Source of the DNA: Chloroflexota bacterium
Lineage (GTDB): Bacteria > Chloroflexota > Dehalococcoidia > Lucifugimonadales > Australimonadaceae
Assembly: GCA_027618515.1 (NCBI GenBank)
Contig: JAQCEV010000009.1
Coordinates: 1 to 49,479 of the forward strand
Direction: 5' to 3'
DNA length: 49,479 bases
This document shows positions 16,251 through 23,957 of the stretch, piece after piece. The position numbers and the translations under genes were made by a program. Each line of letters starts with the position of its first letter. The first letter of the stretch is position 1. Under the pieces are notes generated by a model, which saw only the letters and a list, made by a program, of their open reading frames with translations, ran no database searches and was not told the origin of the DNA.

Positions 16251-17042
16251 ATGCCAAGCTTCGATCTTACAGACCGTGTCGCGATCGTCACGGGAGGGTC
16301 CCAAGGATTCGGCAAGGCCATCGCGCTTGCTCTTGGCCAACAGGGGGCCAACGTAGCCGTAGTGGCGCGCGAGCCTGAGCAGGTGACGGTCGGTCGGGAA
16401 CGCCCTCACGCGCCCGTCAACCCAGTGGTCGACGAACTGAAAGCCCTCGGAAGCCGAGCCATCGGCATCACCGCAGACGTGCGCGATCAGGACCAGGTCG
16501 ACTCGATGGTGGCGGAGACGATGGCCGAATTCGGCAGGGTCGACATCTTAGTGAATGTCGTCGGCGGGAGTTGGGGCGAGACATTCCGGTCTGGCCCGCT
16601 GATGGAACTCGACCCACATGACTTCATCGAGTGCTACCGGTTGAACGTGCTGACAGCGTTCATGTCCTCGAAGGCCGTTCAGCCGATCATGAAAGCGCAA
16701 GGCAAAGGCGCCATCGTGAACATCGCATCAGGCGCAGGAGTGAGCCCTGGGACGGGTCAGGGCGCATACGGTGCTGCGAAGGCCGCAGTGATCAACGTGA
16801 GCAAATCGATGGCCTCCGAGTGGGCGCCGGAGATCCGCGTCAACTCAATCGCTCTAGGCGGCATAGAGACGCCCCACCGACCGATGTGGGTGGAGTCCGT
16901 GCAGCAGACGATGACCAGTCGGAATGCGATGGGTCGGCTGGGCACGCCAGACGAGCACGCGGGCACGGTGCTGTGGCTCGTTTCCGACGCAGCCGCGTTC
17001 ATCACCGGCGAGGCGATCGCGGCGAACGGTGGCCTGCGGTAG
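16251..17042 (+). CDS. SDR-family NAD(P)-dependent oxidoreductase
   Basis: This 263-residue short-chain dehydrogenase/reductase has a complete set of motifs: the cofactor loop TGGSQGFG (residues 14-21), NVVGG (102-106), and the catalytic Ser160, Tyr173 and Lys177 of the YxxxK motif in GAYGAAKAAV. The C-terminal TGEAIAANGG is also typical. It would oxidise or reduce a hydroxyl or keto group using NAD(P). An AAGGAGG site lies just upstream of the ATG, and the amidohydrolase gene ends 21 bases before, so the two probably work in sequence on the same compound. Confidence 0.95.
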   Translation: MPSFDLTDRVAIVTGGSQGFGKAIALALGQQGANVAVVAREPEQVTVGRERPHAPVNPVVDELKALGSRAIGITADVRDQDQVDSMVAETMAEFGRVDILVNVVGGSWGETFRSGPLMELDPHDFIECYRLNVLTAFMSSKAVQPIMKAQGKGAIVNIASGAGVSPGTGQGAYGAAKAAVINVSKSMASEWAPEIRVNSIALGGIETPHRPMWVESVQQTMTSRNAMGRLGTPDEHAGTVLWLVSDAAAFITGEAIAANGGLR

Positions 17043-17067
17043 CGATCGTCAAAACACGACTGCTGTA

Positions 17068-17100
17068 GTCACGCCCTGCATATGAGATTCAGGGCGTGAC
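17068..17100. promoter_or_regulatory. Perfect 11-bp inverted repeat between two genes
   Basis: The arm gtcacgccctg at 17068-17078 is repeated in reverse complement at 17090-17100, with an 11-base loop catatgagatt. It lies 25 bases after the SDR stop and 30 bases before the next ATG. There is no T-tract on either strand, so a factor-independent terminator is doubtful. An operator for the downstream gene, or a transcript-stabilising hairpin, is possible. Confidence 0.5.
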
Positions 17101-17130
17101 AAGACGGCGTCGGTCCCGTAGGTTGCTGGC

Positions 17131-17967
17131 ATGCAATCCATAGAAGACATCATCCTTGGCAACGACCAGCGCGGCATCTCGGCGCTACGCGGTTCGCTGC
17201 CCTCCGACTACTGCACGGACGCCGCACGCTACGTGCTGGACCGACCGGGAACGGTGCTTATCGCTACGGGGTTCTACATCCTCAGTGGCGCAGCGGTTGA
17301 GACCGACGGCCCACCAGGGGCGGTCGCCATCGGTACGGCCCTGGAGGCGCTGGGACGCCGCGTCGTTTACGTGACGGATGTCCACGGCGCAGGCGTCGTG
17401 CGTGCGGCGGCGGGGCCTGAAGCGACGGTCGTTGAGTTCCCGATAGCTGGGCCAGAAGAAAGCGAACGCGCCGCGAAGGCGATGCTCGCCGAGTACGAAC
17501 CGTCGCTGCTGATCGGGATCGAGCGCTGCGCGCCCGACGAAAACGACGTGTATCGCAACATGCGATCGGTGGATATCACGGCGCAAACGGCGCGGGTGGA
17601 TCGGCTGTTCGACCTGCACAAAGCGTCAATCGGCATCGGTGACGGTGGCAACGAGATCGGCATGGGCCTGCTAGAGTTCGAGATTGCGGAGGTGCCAAGC
17701 TTGCCGGACGCGCCTGCGGTGACGTCCACGGCTAGGCTTGTGATCGCCAGCGTCTCCAACTGGGGTGCGTGGGGGCTACTTGCCGCGATGTCTCGGATCG
17801 AGGGTCGTGATCTGCTGCCCACGCTCGATGCCGAGCGAGAGCGGGTGAAGCGCTGCGTTGAGGCAGGTGCGGTCGATGGCTTCTCGGGCGAGCGCACCGC
17901 CAAAGTCGATGGCTTCGAGATGGACGATTACGTGCGTCCGCTGGCTGCGCTACGAGCGCTGCTCTAG
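17131..17967 (+). CDS. D-glutamate cyclase-like protein (DUF4392)
   Basis: This 278-residue protein matches the DUF4392 / D-glutamate cyclase C-terminal family. Typical segments are a strand VLIATGFYILSGAAVETDGPPGAVAIG, LLIGIERCAPDENDVYRNMR with the conserved E-R and N-x-x-Y, and IGDGGNEIGMG. The eukaryotic enzyme converts D-glutamate to 5-oxo-D-proline. In bacteria the function is less clear, and the family often lies near hydantoinase/oxoprolinase genes. Here the hydantoinase A/B genes are 23 kb away. The stop overlaps the stop of a possible small membrane protein on the other strand. Confidence 0.85.
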   Translation: MQSIEDIILGNDQRGISALRGSLPSDYCTDAARYVLDRPGTVLIATGFYILSGAAVETDGPPGAVAIGTALEALGRRVVYVTDVHGAGVVRAAAGPEATVVEFPIAGPEESERAAKAMLAEYEPSLLIGIERCAPDENDVYRNMRSVDITAQTARVDRLFDLHKASIGIGDGGNEIGMGLLEFEIAEVPSLPDAPAVTSTARLVIASVSNWGAWGLLAAMSRIEGRDLLPTLDAERERVKRCVEAGAVDGFSGERTAKVDGFEMDDYVRPLAALRALL

Positions 17968-18062
17968 GCGGGTGCGGGCGTTCGCGCGACGAACAGGATG
18001 ACGAGCGCGATGAACAACATGAACAGCGCGATGAGCGATGTGTAGTTCTGTTGTTGCGGCAC
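17964..18062 (-). CDS. Possible 32-residue single-span membrane protein
   Basis: A GTG at 18062 follows a very strong ggggagggaac ribosome binding site and opens a 32-residue frame. It reads PQQQNYTS, then a hydrophobic span LIALFMLFIALVILFVA, then a basic RTPAPA tail and TAG. The pattern of polar start, one 17-residue membrane helix and positive end is what a genuine small membrane protein looks like. The stop overlaps that of the D-glutamate cyclase-like gene. No family is recognised, and without homologues it remains a candidate. Confidence 0.5.
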   Translation of the reverse strand: MPQQQNYTSLIALFMLFIALVILFVARTPAPA

Positions 18063-18081
18063 GCGTTCCCTCCCCCGTCCT

Positions 18082-18294
18082 GGCGATGAGCTGGGCGCGC
18101 AAGCTGCACGCCCTTACTTCTGATTTTCACTCTACGGCGAGCTAGCCTGTTCGGAATCAGGGTCAGCCCCCAATCACGATGGTCGTGCTCCCGGCACGAC
18201 TGGCGAGCCCTACTATTGAGTCGAGGCGTACGCGGCACATACTTTCGGCGACACAGGCGCACCAGAAACGAACCCAGGCACGCGGAGGTAGGCG
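18082..18294. promoter_or_regulatory. Upstream region of the gentisate dioxygenase-like gene with an inverted repeat
   Basis: This gap separates the small membrane ORF (leftward) from the bicupin gene (rightward). At 18182-18200 the arms gtcgtgc and gcacgac flank the five-base loop tcccg, about 95 bases before the ATG, a plausible operator. A tactat hexamer at 18211 could be a -10 element, but no -35 matches it. Confidence 0.35.
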
Positions 18295-19401
18295 ATGACC
18301 ACGGAGAGCAAGCTGAACTCGCCGGAGATGGAAGAGTTCTACAACGATCTCGCGGGGATGAACATGGACGCGCTATGGCACCACAACTTCCCATCGCAGA
18401 CGGCTGCGGAGAAATCCGCGCCCTATCAACCGTGCCGCTGGCTGTGGAAGGACATCGAGCCGATGATCTGGCGCGCCGGAGACCTGGTGCAACCGGGCCC
18501 CGAATCCCACCGACGGGTCATCCAACTCAAGAACCCCGGTCTGGCGCCGATGCCGGGGGCGACGCACACGCTGGTACTCGCGCTCCAGCTCGTATACCCA
18601 GGTGAGGTTGCGCCTTCGCACCGCCACACGCCTACGGCGATCCGCTTCATGCTCAAAGGCAAGACTGTGACGATGGTGGACGGCGAGCCGATCACGATGA
18701 ACCCAGGCGATCTGGTGCTCACGCCCAACTGGACGTGGCACGGTCACACGAACGAGACGAATGAGCCTGCGATCTGGATCGACAATCTGGACGTGCCCAT
18801 CGTGGGCGCGCTCAAGGCGGGGATCCACGAGGACTTCCCGGAAGGGCTCGACCCGTCGACGAAGATGCCGGACGAGTCATTCCGGCGCTTCGGTTCCGGT
18901 CACCTACGGCCCATCAAGTCCAAGAAGGCAGAACTGATATCGCCGCTCCACTCGTACCCGTGGGAGCAGACGCACCAAGCGCTACACGAGCTGGCGTCGG
19001 TCGAGGCAGACGCGTTCGACGATGTCGCGCTGGAGTACACGAACCCGACGACCGGCGGGCACGTGCTGCCGACGTTGGCGTGCCAGATACAGATGATCCG
19101 CCCTGGCGTTCACACGAAGGCTCACAAGCACTCCAGTTCAGCCGTCTTCCACGTATACAAGGGCAGCGGCCACGTCATCGTCGATGGCGTGAAGATAGCG
19201 TGGAAAGAAGGCGACTTCTTCTCGCTGCCGCCGTGGTGCAACCACGAGTTCGTGAACGACTCCAACAGCGAGGAGTTGGTGCTCTACTCAAGCACTGACC
19301 AGCCAGTGTTCGAGGCGCTAGGCCTGTGGCACGAGTTGGCCTACGAGAAGAACGGCGGGCACCAGGAAGTCGTGGCCACGTACGAGGAGCGATACGGCTA
19401 G
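18295..19401 (+). CDS. Gentisate 1,2-dioxygenase-like bicupin
   Basis: This is a 368-residue bicupin matching gentisate and 1-hydroxy-2-naphthoate dioxygenases in length and layout. The N-terminal cupin carries APSHRHTPTAIRF with His109 and His111, and a third ligand in WTWHGH (His149 or His151). The C-terminal cupin also keeps a full-looking set, His277 and His279 in KAHKHSS and His317 in CNHEF. The family uses Fe(II) to open gentisate between the carboxyl and hydroxyl carbons, giving maleylpyruvate. CGGAGG precedes the ATG. The FAH-family gene at 8199 is a possible downstream partner. The substrate could be another hydroxylated benzoate. Confidence 0.88.
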   Translation: MTTESKLNSPEMEEFYNDLAGMNMDALWHHNFPSQTAAEKSAPYQPCRWLWKDIEPMIWRAGDLVQPGPESHRRVIQLKNPGLAPMPGATHTLVLALQLVYPGEVAPSHRHTPTAIRFMLKGKTVTMVDGEPITMNPGDLVLTPNWTWHGHTNETNEPAIWIDNLDVPIVGALKAGIHEDFPEGLDPSTKMPDESFRRFGSGHLRPIKSKKAELISPLHSYPWEQTHQALHELASVEADAFDDVALEYTNPTTGGHVLPTLACQIQMIRPGVHTKAHKHSSSAVFHVYKGSGHVIVDGVKIAWKEGDFFSLPPWCNHEFVNDSNSEELVLYSSTDQPVFEALGLWHELAYEKNGGHQEVVATYEERYG

Positions 19402-19423
19402 GCCAACGCCTAGCCAGCGATGA

Positions 19424-19834
19424 CTAGCAACCGGCCGGTGAGAAGTGGGCGGCCGCCGTACGGGCGAGTTCCTCGTCGACATCAGGCATGCCGCCGCTGA
19501 CGCCAATAGCCCCGACCGTAGCGCCAGCACGCTGGAGCAGCGCGCTGCCCTTAGCGTAGACGACGCGATCACCGTACAACCTGCTCACGTAATCGAACAC
19601 TGAGTTGCCGCCGCGACCTTCGAGCCGTTCGCCGGTCATGCCCCAGAGCACGGTGCCCAACGCCTTGCCGTGCGCGGTGTCCGGCGTGAAGGGACGACTG
19701 CCGTCCATGCCGACAACGAGCACCGTACCCGCGCGTTCGTTGACGACCGCGACGCCGACGGTGAGTCCCTGTTCTTTCGCCTTCTCGATCACCGAGTCTG
19801 CAAGGGCTTTCGCTTCGTCCAGAGAGATGGTCAT
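19424..19834 (-). CDS. GlcG/HbpS family protein (DUF336)
   Basis: This 136-residue protein belongs to the GlcG/HbpS (DUF336) family. The start ISLDEAKALADSVIEKAKEQG, the strand VGVAVVNERAGTVLVVGMDGS, GKALGTVLWGMTGERLE and the late GATVGAIGVSGGMPDVDEELA are standard. HbpS binds haem extracellularly, but most bacterial members, including this one with no signal peptide, are cytoplasmic and occur beside catabolic genes. AGGAG lies upstream of the ATG. It starts five bases after the stop of the class II aldolase gene, so the two form an operon. Confidence 0.9.
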   Translation of the reverse strand: MTISLDEAKALADSVIEKAKEQGLTVGVAVVNERAGTVLVVGMDGSRPFTPDTAHGKALGTVLWGMTGERLEGRGGNSVFDYVSRLYGDRVVYAKGSALLQRAGATVGAIGVSGGMPDVDEELARTAAAHFSPAGC

Positions 19835-19839
19835 GGGGG

Positions 19840-20610
19840 CTACTCCTGCTCGGCCAAGTGCGCGTAATTCTGCCAGGCGCCGCGAGCGTGAACCACGCCC
19901 GCCTGCTGGACGAGGTCTTTCATGTGCGGGAGGTCGTCGAAACGAGGCTTGTTGCGCTCAGCTTGGATCATCTCCTCGGGGATACGGGCATGGTCGGGGC
20001 CAGCCGCACAGTAGGCGTACCAGTTCATCTTGGCCTGCTCTTCCAAGTTGACCATGTTCATGACGGCGTCTTCCAGGTCAGTCCCGACGGTCACCGCGCC
20101 GTGGCCGAACAGCAGCGCGGCCTGGCGCGTTCCCAGCACGTTGGCCAACTCAGTTCCCTCTTCTTGGGTGGTGACGAGCGCGACGTTCGGGTATACGGGC
20201 AACGGCTCGCGCACGAGCGGCATGCCCTCACGGGCGACAGGGCGCATGGTGTGGCCGAGCGTGCTGAGCACGACCGCGTAGCGCGGGTGCACGTGGACGA
20301 CGGAGGTAACGTCGGGGCGCGCGCGGAGGATGCTGGAGTGGATCATCACCTCGTTGGGCTGCGTCGCACCCTTGGGGCCTTCGATGAGGAAGCCGTTCAG
20401 ATCGCAGACCACCATGTCCTCGTCGCGCACGGCGCCCAGGACATCGAAGGCGAGCCCTCTGCCCTTCACGACGAACTTGTCGGGCTCGCCGGGCACGCGC
20501 ATGCTCACGTGGCCGAGAGACGCGAGGGCACCAGCAGCCAGGCCAGCGACGGACAGGACGCGGTTCGCGATGGCGACGTCGTGCTTCACGGAATCGAGGT
20601 CAGAGCTCAT
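19840..20610 (-). CDS. Class II aldolase/adducin family protein
   Basis: This 256-residue protein has the class II aldolase/adducin fold. Zinc ligands are His106 and His108 in VVHVHPRYAV and His170 in LFGHGAVTVG. Glu87 in QPNEVMIHSSI is in the catalytic-base position. Members are fuculose-phosphate-type aldolases or decarboxylases acting on hydroxylated acids, and relatives in aromatic clusters decarboxylate or cleave ring-derived acids. It is translated leftward and is followed after five bases by the GlcG/HbpS-like gene. The 125 bases upstream separate it from a divergent DUF3892 gene. Confidence 0.92.
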   Translation of the reverse strand: MSSDLDSVKHDVAIANRVLSVAGLAAGALASLGHVSMRVPGEPDKFVVKGRGLAFDVLGAVRDEDMVVCDLNGFLIEGPKGATQPNEVMIHSSILRARPDVTSVVHVHPRYAVVLSTLGHTMRPVAREGMPLVREPLPVYPNVALVTTQEEGTELANVLGTRQAALLFGHGAVTVGTDLEDAVMNMVNLEEQAKMNWYAYCAAGPDHARIPEEMIQAERNKPRFDDLPHMKDLVQQAGVVHARGAWQNYAHLAEQE

Positions 20611-20735
20611 GAAGTGCCTCCCAGGGGGTTACGTGCAGCGAATGCTATCGCTTTTGTTGATCGCACAGTATGATTCGTGCGGGAATTATCCCAATGAGAG
20701 GTTCTTTGTACGAGAGGTCTTCAAGAGGAAATATT

Positions 20736-20999
20736 ATGGCGAATCGCCTTGTAACACAGTCTGCGAAAGACTCGGACGATGACATCATCGCGCTATGCAA
20801 CGCGAGTGCATCTTGGTCACCCCGGCCTACAGCTGGCGCAATCACTGACATCGAGTTGGGGTTGCACACCTACTTCACTCAGGGGCCCGGAGGCACCAAA
20901 ACCCTACTGAGGGTCGTCAATGGTACTTCGGCCAAGTACCTGCGGACCGATTCTGACAGCACGGAGCGCAACAACCTCAACGACCTACCTGATTGCTAG
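20736..20999 (+). CDS. DUF3892 domain protein
   Basis: This is an 87-residue protein. The segments DDDIIALCNASASWSPR, AITDIELGLHTYFTQ, and the end YLRTDSDSTERNNLNDLPDC match the short DUF3892 family, whose C-terminal signature is Y-L-R-T ... N-L-x-x-L-P-x-C. The function is unknown. I chose the ATG at 20736 because agaggaaatatt provides a ribosome binding site; the frame also opens at 20670 without one. It is an isolated gene between two leftward clusters. Confidence 0.8.
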   Translation: MANRLVTQSAKDSDDDIIALCNASASWSPRPTAGAITDIELGLHTYFTQGPGGTKTLLRVVNGTSAKYLRTDSDSTERNNLNDLPDC

Positions 21000-21025
21000 C
21001 CGCTCGCGGCGCTGAGGTCATGCGC

Positions 21026-22189
21026 TCAGTAAGAGCGAGGCATGCCTAGGACGTTCTGGCCAAGGAACGCGAGGACGAGGTTGTTGTTGATGGGTGCGGT
21101 GATGAAGAGGCGCGTCTCGCGGAACTTGCGCTCGATGTCGAAATCGGCCGCGAAACCGTAGCCGCCGTGGACGTTCATGCAGACGTTGGCGGCTTCCCAG
21201 GAGGCTTCTGAGGCCAAGAGCTTAGCCATGTTGGCCTCGGCGCCGCACTTCTCGCCACGGTCGTACTTGGCGGCCGCGTCGAACCGCATGAGGTCTGCGG
21301 CGCGGACGTGGGCGTAGGCTTGGGCGATGGGTAGCTGCACGCCCTGGTTGGCGCCGATGGGCCTGCCAAAGACCTCACGCGTGCTCGTGTAGGCAGCCGC
21401 TTTGTTGATGAACCAATCACCGTCGCCGACGCACTCAGCCGAGATGAGGATGCGCTCGACGTTCCACGAGTCGATGATGTACCGGAATCCCATGCCTTCC
21501 TCTCCGATGAGATTCTCAACGGGGACTTCGAGATCGTCGAAGAAGAGTTGATTGGTGTGTTGGTTGAACATGAGATCCAGCGGTTGAACCTTCAGATGGT
21601 CACCCGCGGTGCGCAGGTCAACGATGAAGGCTGATAGGCCCATCGTCTTGTTCTCTAACTCGTCGTAGGGAGTCGTGCGGGCCAGCAGCACCATGAGGTC
21701 TGATTGGAGCACACGCGAGATAAAGATCTTCTCGCCGTTGATGACGTACTTGTCGCCCTTGCGGACGGCCGTGGTCTCGATGCGTGTGGTCTCGGAGCCA
21801 GCGTTGGGCTCGGTCACGCCGAAGGCTTGCAGGCGAAGCGCGCCGCTAGCCACGTCGGGCAGGTAGCGTTGCTTCTGCTCCTCGCTGCCGTGGCGCAGGA
21901 GGATGCCCATGGTGTACATCTGCGCGTGACATGCGGCGGCGTGCCCTCCCGCGCGGTTGATCTCTTCGAGGATCACGCTGGCCTCGGTCACGGTCATGCC
22001 GCCACCTCCGAACTCCTCGGGGATCAGCGCGCCGAGCCATCCGAGTTCGGTCATCTCTTTCACGAACGCTTCCGGGTAGGAGCGGTCGTGGTCCATGCGA
22101 CGCCAGTACTCGTTGCCGTACTTCTCGCAGACCTCGCGGACGGCCATACGAACGTCGTTAAGAGCATCAGGTGCAGGTTGTTGGGTCAC
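21026..22189 (-). CDS. Acyl-CoA dehydrogenase family protein
   Basis: This 387-residue flavoprotein has the acyl-CoA dehydrogenase domains in order: the N-terminal helical domain (ELGWLGALIPEEFGGGGMTVTEA), the beta domain with AFGVTEPNAGSETTRIETTA and GEKIFISRV, and the C-terminal helices to VHGGYGFAADFDIERKFRETRLF. The usual catalytic glutamate of the EGT motif near the C-terminus is replaced by PIN in TAPINNNLVLAFLGQNVLG. That variant occurs in a known subgroup, so it may use another base or another reaction. The start is a GTG at 22189. It is the last gene of an operon with the ThDP enzyme, whose stop lies nine bases upstream. Confidence 0.92.
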   Translation of the reverse strand: MTQQPAPDALNDVRMAVREVCEKYGNEYWRRMDHDRSYPEAFVKEMTELGWLGALIPEEFGGGGMTVTEASVILEEINRAGGHAAACHAQMYTMGILLRHGSEEQKQRYLPDVASGALRLQAFGVTEPNAGSETTRIETTAVRKGDKYVINGEKIFISRVLQSDLMVLLARTTPYDELENKTMGLSAFIVDLRTAGDHLKVQPLDLMFNQHTNQLFFDDLEVPVENLIGEEGMGFRYIIDSWNVERILISAECVGDGDWFINKAAAYTSTREVFGRPIGANQGVQLPIAQAYAHVRAADLMRFDAAAKYDRGEKCGAEANMAKLLASEASWEAANVCMNVHGGYGFAADFDIERKFRETRLFITAPINNNLVLAFLGQNVLGMPRSY

Positions 22190-22198
22190 GTTTCAGGC

Positions 22199-23911
22199 CT
22201 ACTCGTTCAATAAGATGTCGACGAGTGCTGATTGGCCGGCCTCTACTTTGGCGATGGCCTCTTTCAGCACGGGGATGATTTGGTCGGGCTTGGTGACGAG
22301 CGCACCCCAGCCGCCGAACGCCTCCACCAGCTTGGGGTAGTCCGGGTGCGGCGTGATGCCGGTGATGAAGCTGGGGCCGAGGTCCTTGCCGACACCGTCT
22401 GGGTACGTGCGGTTGATGGAGCCCTGCTGGGACTTGTACATCAGGTTGTTCATGATGATGGTCAAGAAGGGCTGGTTGTGCTGCTGCGCGTAGCCGTAGC
22501 ACGCCAGTACCGGGTTGTAGTTGAACGCGCCGTCACCGATCAGACAGACGACCAGGCGGTCGGGGTTCGCGGTCTTCACGCCTAGTGCATTGGGCAGGCC
22601 TTGGCCCAAGCCACCGAAGCTTCGCAGGGTCTCGCCTGGCGTGCGGCGATCGAGGTAACGCTCCATGAGCCGTCGGTGCGTGATGAGTTCCCACACAACC
22701 AACGCATGATCCGGAATAGCGTCGTTGATGGCGTGGGCTGCCCAGAGCGAGGAGATGGGCTCCTGGTCCTTGAGGGCGAGCGCCGCTTCCGTCATCTCTG
22801 ACCGGCGGGCCTTGTGGGCCGCCGTGAGCGTCGTTCGTCGGGCCTCGATCTTGGCCTTGGTCGCGTCGTCCAACACCGTCTCGCGGACGAACGCGGCCAG
22901 CGATCGCAGATTGTGACCGGCGTCGCCACGGACGACGATGTGCGCCGGGTACGGTCCGTACGGCCGGAGGTGGAGGTCTGGGTCAGGGGAGAAATTGATG
23001 ATCTTCGCTGATTCGCCAGGGCCGGCGGTCGGAGGGTGCCAAGGAACGGGGGAATCCAGCAGCAACACGACATCGGCGTCGGCCAAGAACGGCCGCGACT
23101 CGAAGCCCTGGTGCATGGGATTGTCGGTCGGGAAATTCGTTGCGCCTACCGTGGCCGCCTCCACCACCGGGAGCCCCAACTTCTCAGCTATCTCCACCAG
23201 CGGAGCTACGGATTCAGGGTCTCGCCCCATCATCTCAGTGATGACCACGGGGTGCTCGGCACCGACCAGGAGATTGGCGAACTCGCCCAACGTGCGTTCG
23301 TCAGCAGTGAACGACGCCTCGATCTCCGGCGGCTCCGCGATACGTGTCTCGATCTGCTGGAGCATGATCTCCAGTGGCGCGTCCACGTAAACGGGGCCTC
23401 GGGGGGACTCCATCGCGATGCGGCAGGCACGGTGGAACGTGTCGGACAACGTCTCGCGAGCGCGGACGGTCGCCGTCCACTTCATTACAGGGGCGACCAG
23501 CTTCTCGGGGCCGCCGATGTCTGACAACTCCTGGAGCCACTGGGAGCCCGGGTCTTTGCCCGGCATGTCGCCGTAACCGATGCTCTCGCCGGAGACGACG
23601 ACCATTGGCGTGCCATCGTGCAGCGAACCACGCAGGGCGGTCGCCGCATTCACGGTGCCGACGGTCGTGTGCATGACGACGGCGGGGAGCTTACCCGTGG
23701 ATCGGTAGTAGCCAGCGGCGGCTCCCACGGCGAGGGCTTCGTGTCGGCACGTGATGTACTCCGGCGCCTTCTCGCCCTCGGCCTTGCGACGGCTCAGCGC
23801 CTCCCACAGCGGAGGCCACTCCGAACCAGGCGATGCGAAGATGTACTCGACGCCGTTGGCGTTCAGCACTTCAATCAATGTGTCTCCACCGTCCATGATT
23901 CGTGTCGTCAT
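22199..23911 (-). CDS. Thiamine pyrophosphate-dependent enzyme (acetolactate synthase/benzoylformate decarboxylase-like)
   Basis: This 570-residue protein has the three-domain layout of ThDP decarboxylases and carboligases. Glu58 in YITCRHEALAVGAAAGYY is the conserved glutamate contacting the aminopyrimidine ring. The C-terminal binding motif runs from GDGAFNYNP (459) to MNN (487-489). The central domain is intact. The N-terminal SPGSEWPPLWEAL and VMHTTVGTVNAATALRG differ from true acetolactate synthases and look like the broad ThDP-requiring group of aromatic or aliphatic 2-oxo acid decarboxylases. It sits between the molybdenum hydroxylase subunit (46 bases upstream) and the acyl-CoA dehydrogenase, an unusual operon. 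Confidence 0.9.
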   Translation of the reverse strand: MTTRIMDGGDTLIEVLNANGVEYIFASPGSEWPPLWEALSRRKAEGEKAPEYITCRHEALAVGAAAGYYRSTGKLPAVVMHTTVGTVNAATALRGSLHDGTPMVVVSGESIGYGDMPGKDPGSQWLQELSDIGGPEKLVAPVMKWTATVRARETLSDTFHRACRIAMESPRGPVYVDAPLEIMLQQIETRIAEPPEIEASFTADERTLGEFANLLVGAEHPVVITEMMGRDPESVAPLVEIAEKLGLPVVEAATVGATNFPTDNPMHQGFESRPFLADADVVLLLDSPVPWHPPTAGPGESAKIINFSPDPDLHLRPYGPYPAHIVVRGDAGHNLRSLAAFVRETVLDDATKAKIEARRTTLTAAHKARRSEMTEAALALKDQEPISSLWAAHAINDAIPDHALVVWELITHRRLMERYLDRRTPGETLRSFGGLGQGLPNALGVKTANPDRLVVCLIGDGAFNYNPVLACYGYAQQHNQPFLTIIMNNLMYKSQQGSINRTYPDGVGKDLGPSFITGITPHPDYPKLVEAFGGWGALVTKPDQIIPVLKEAIAKVEAGQSALVDILLNE

Positions 23912-23957
23912 CGGAGCTTCCTTTGGCTGTCGCGCGGCAATCGCTGCCGTCGGGCGA

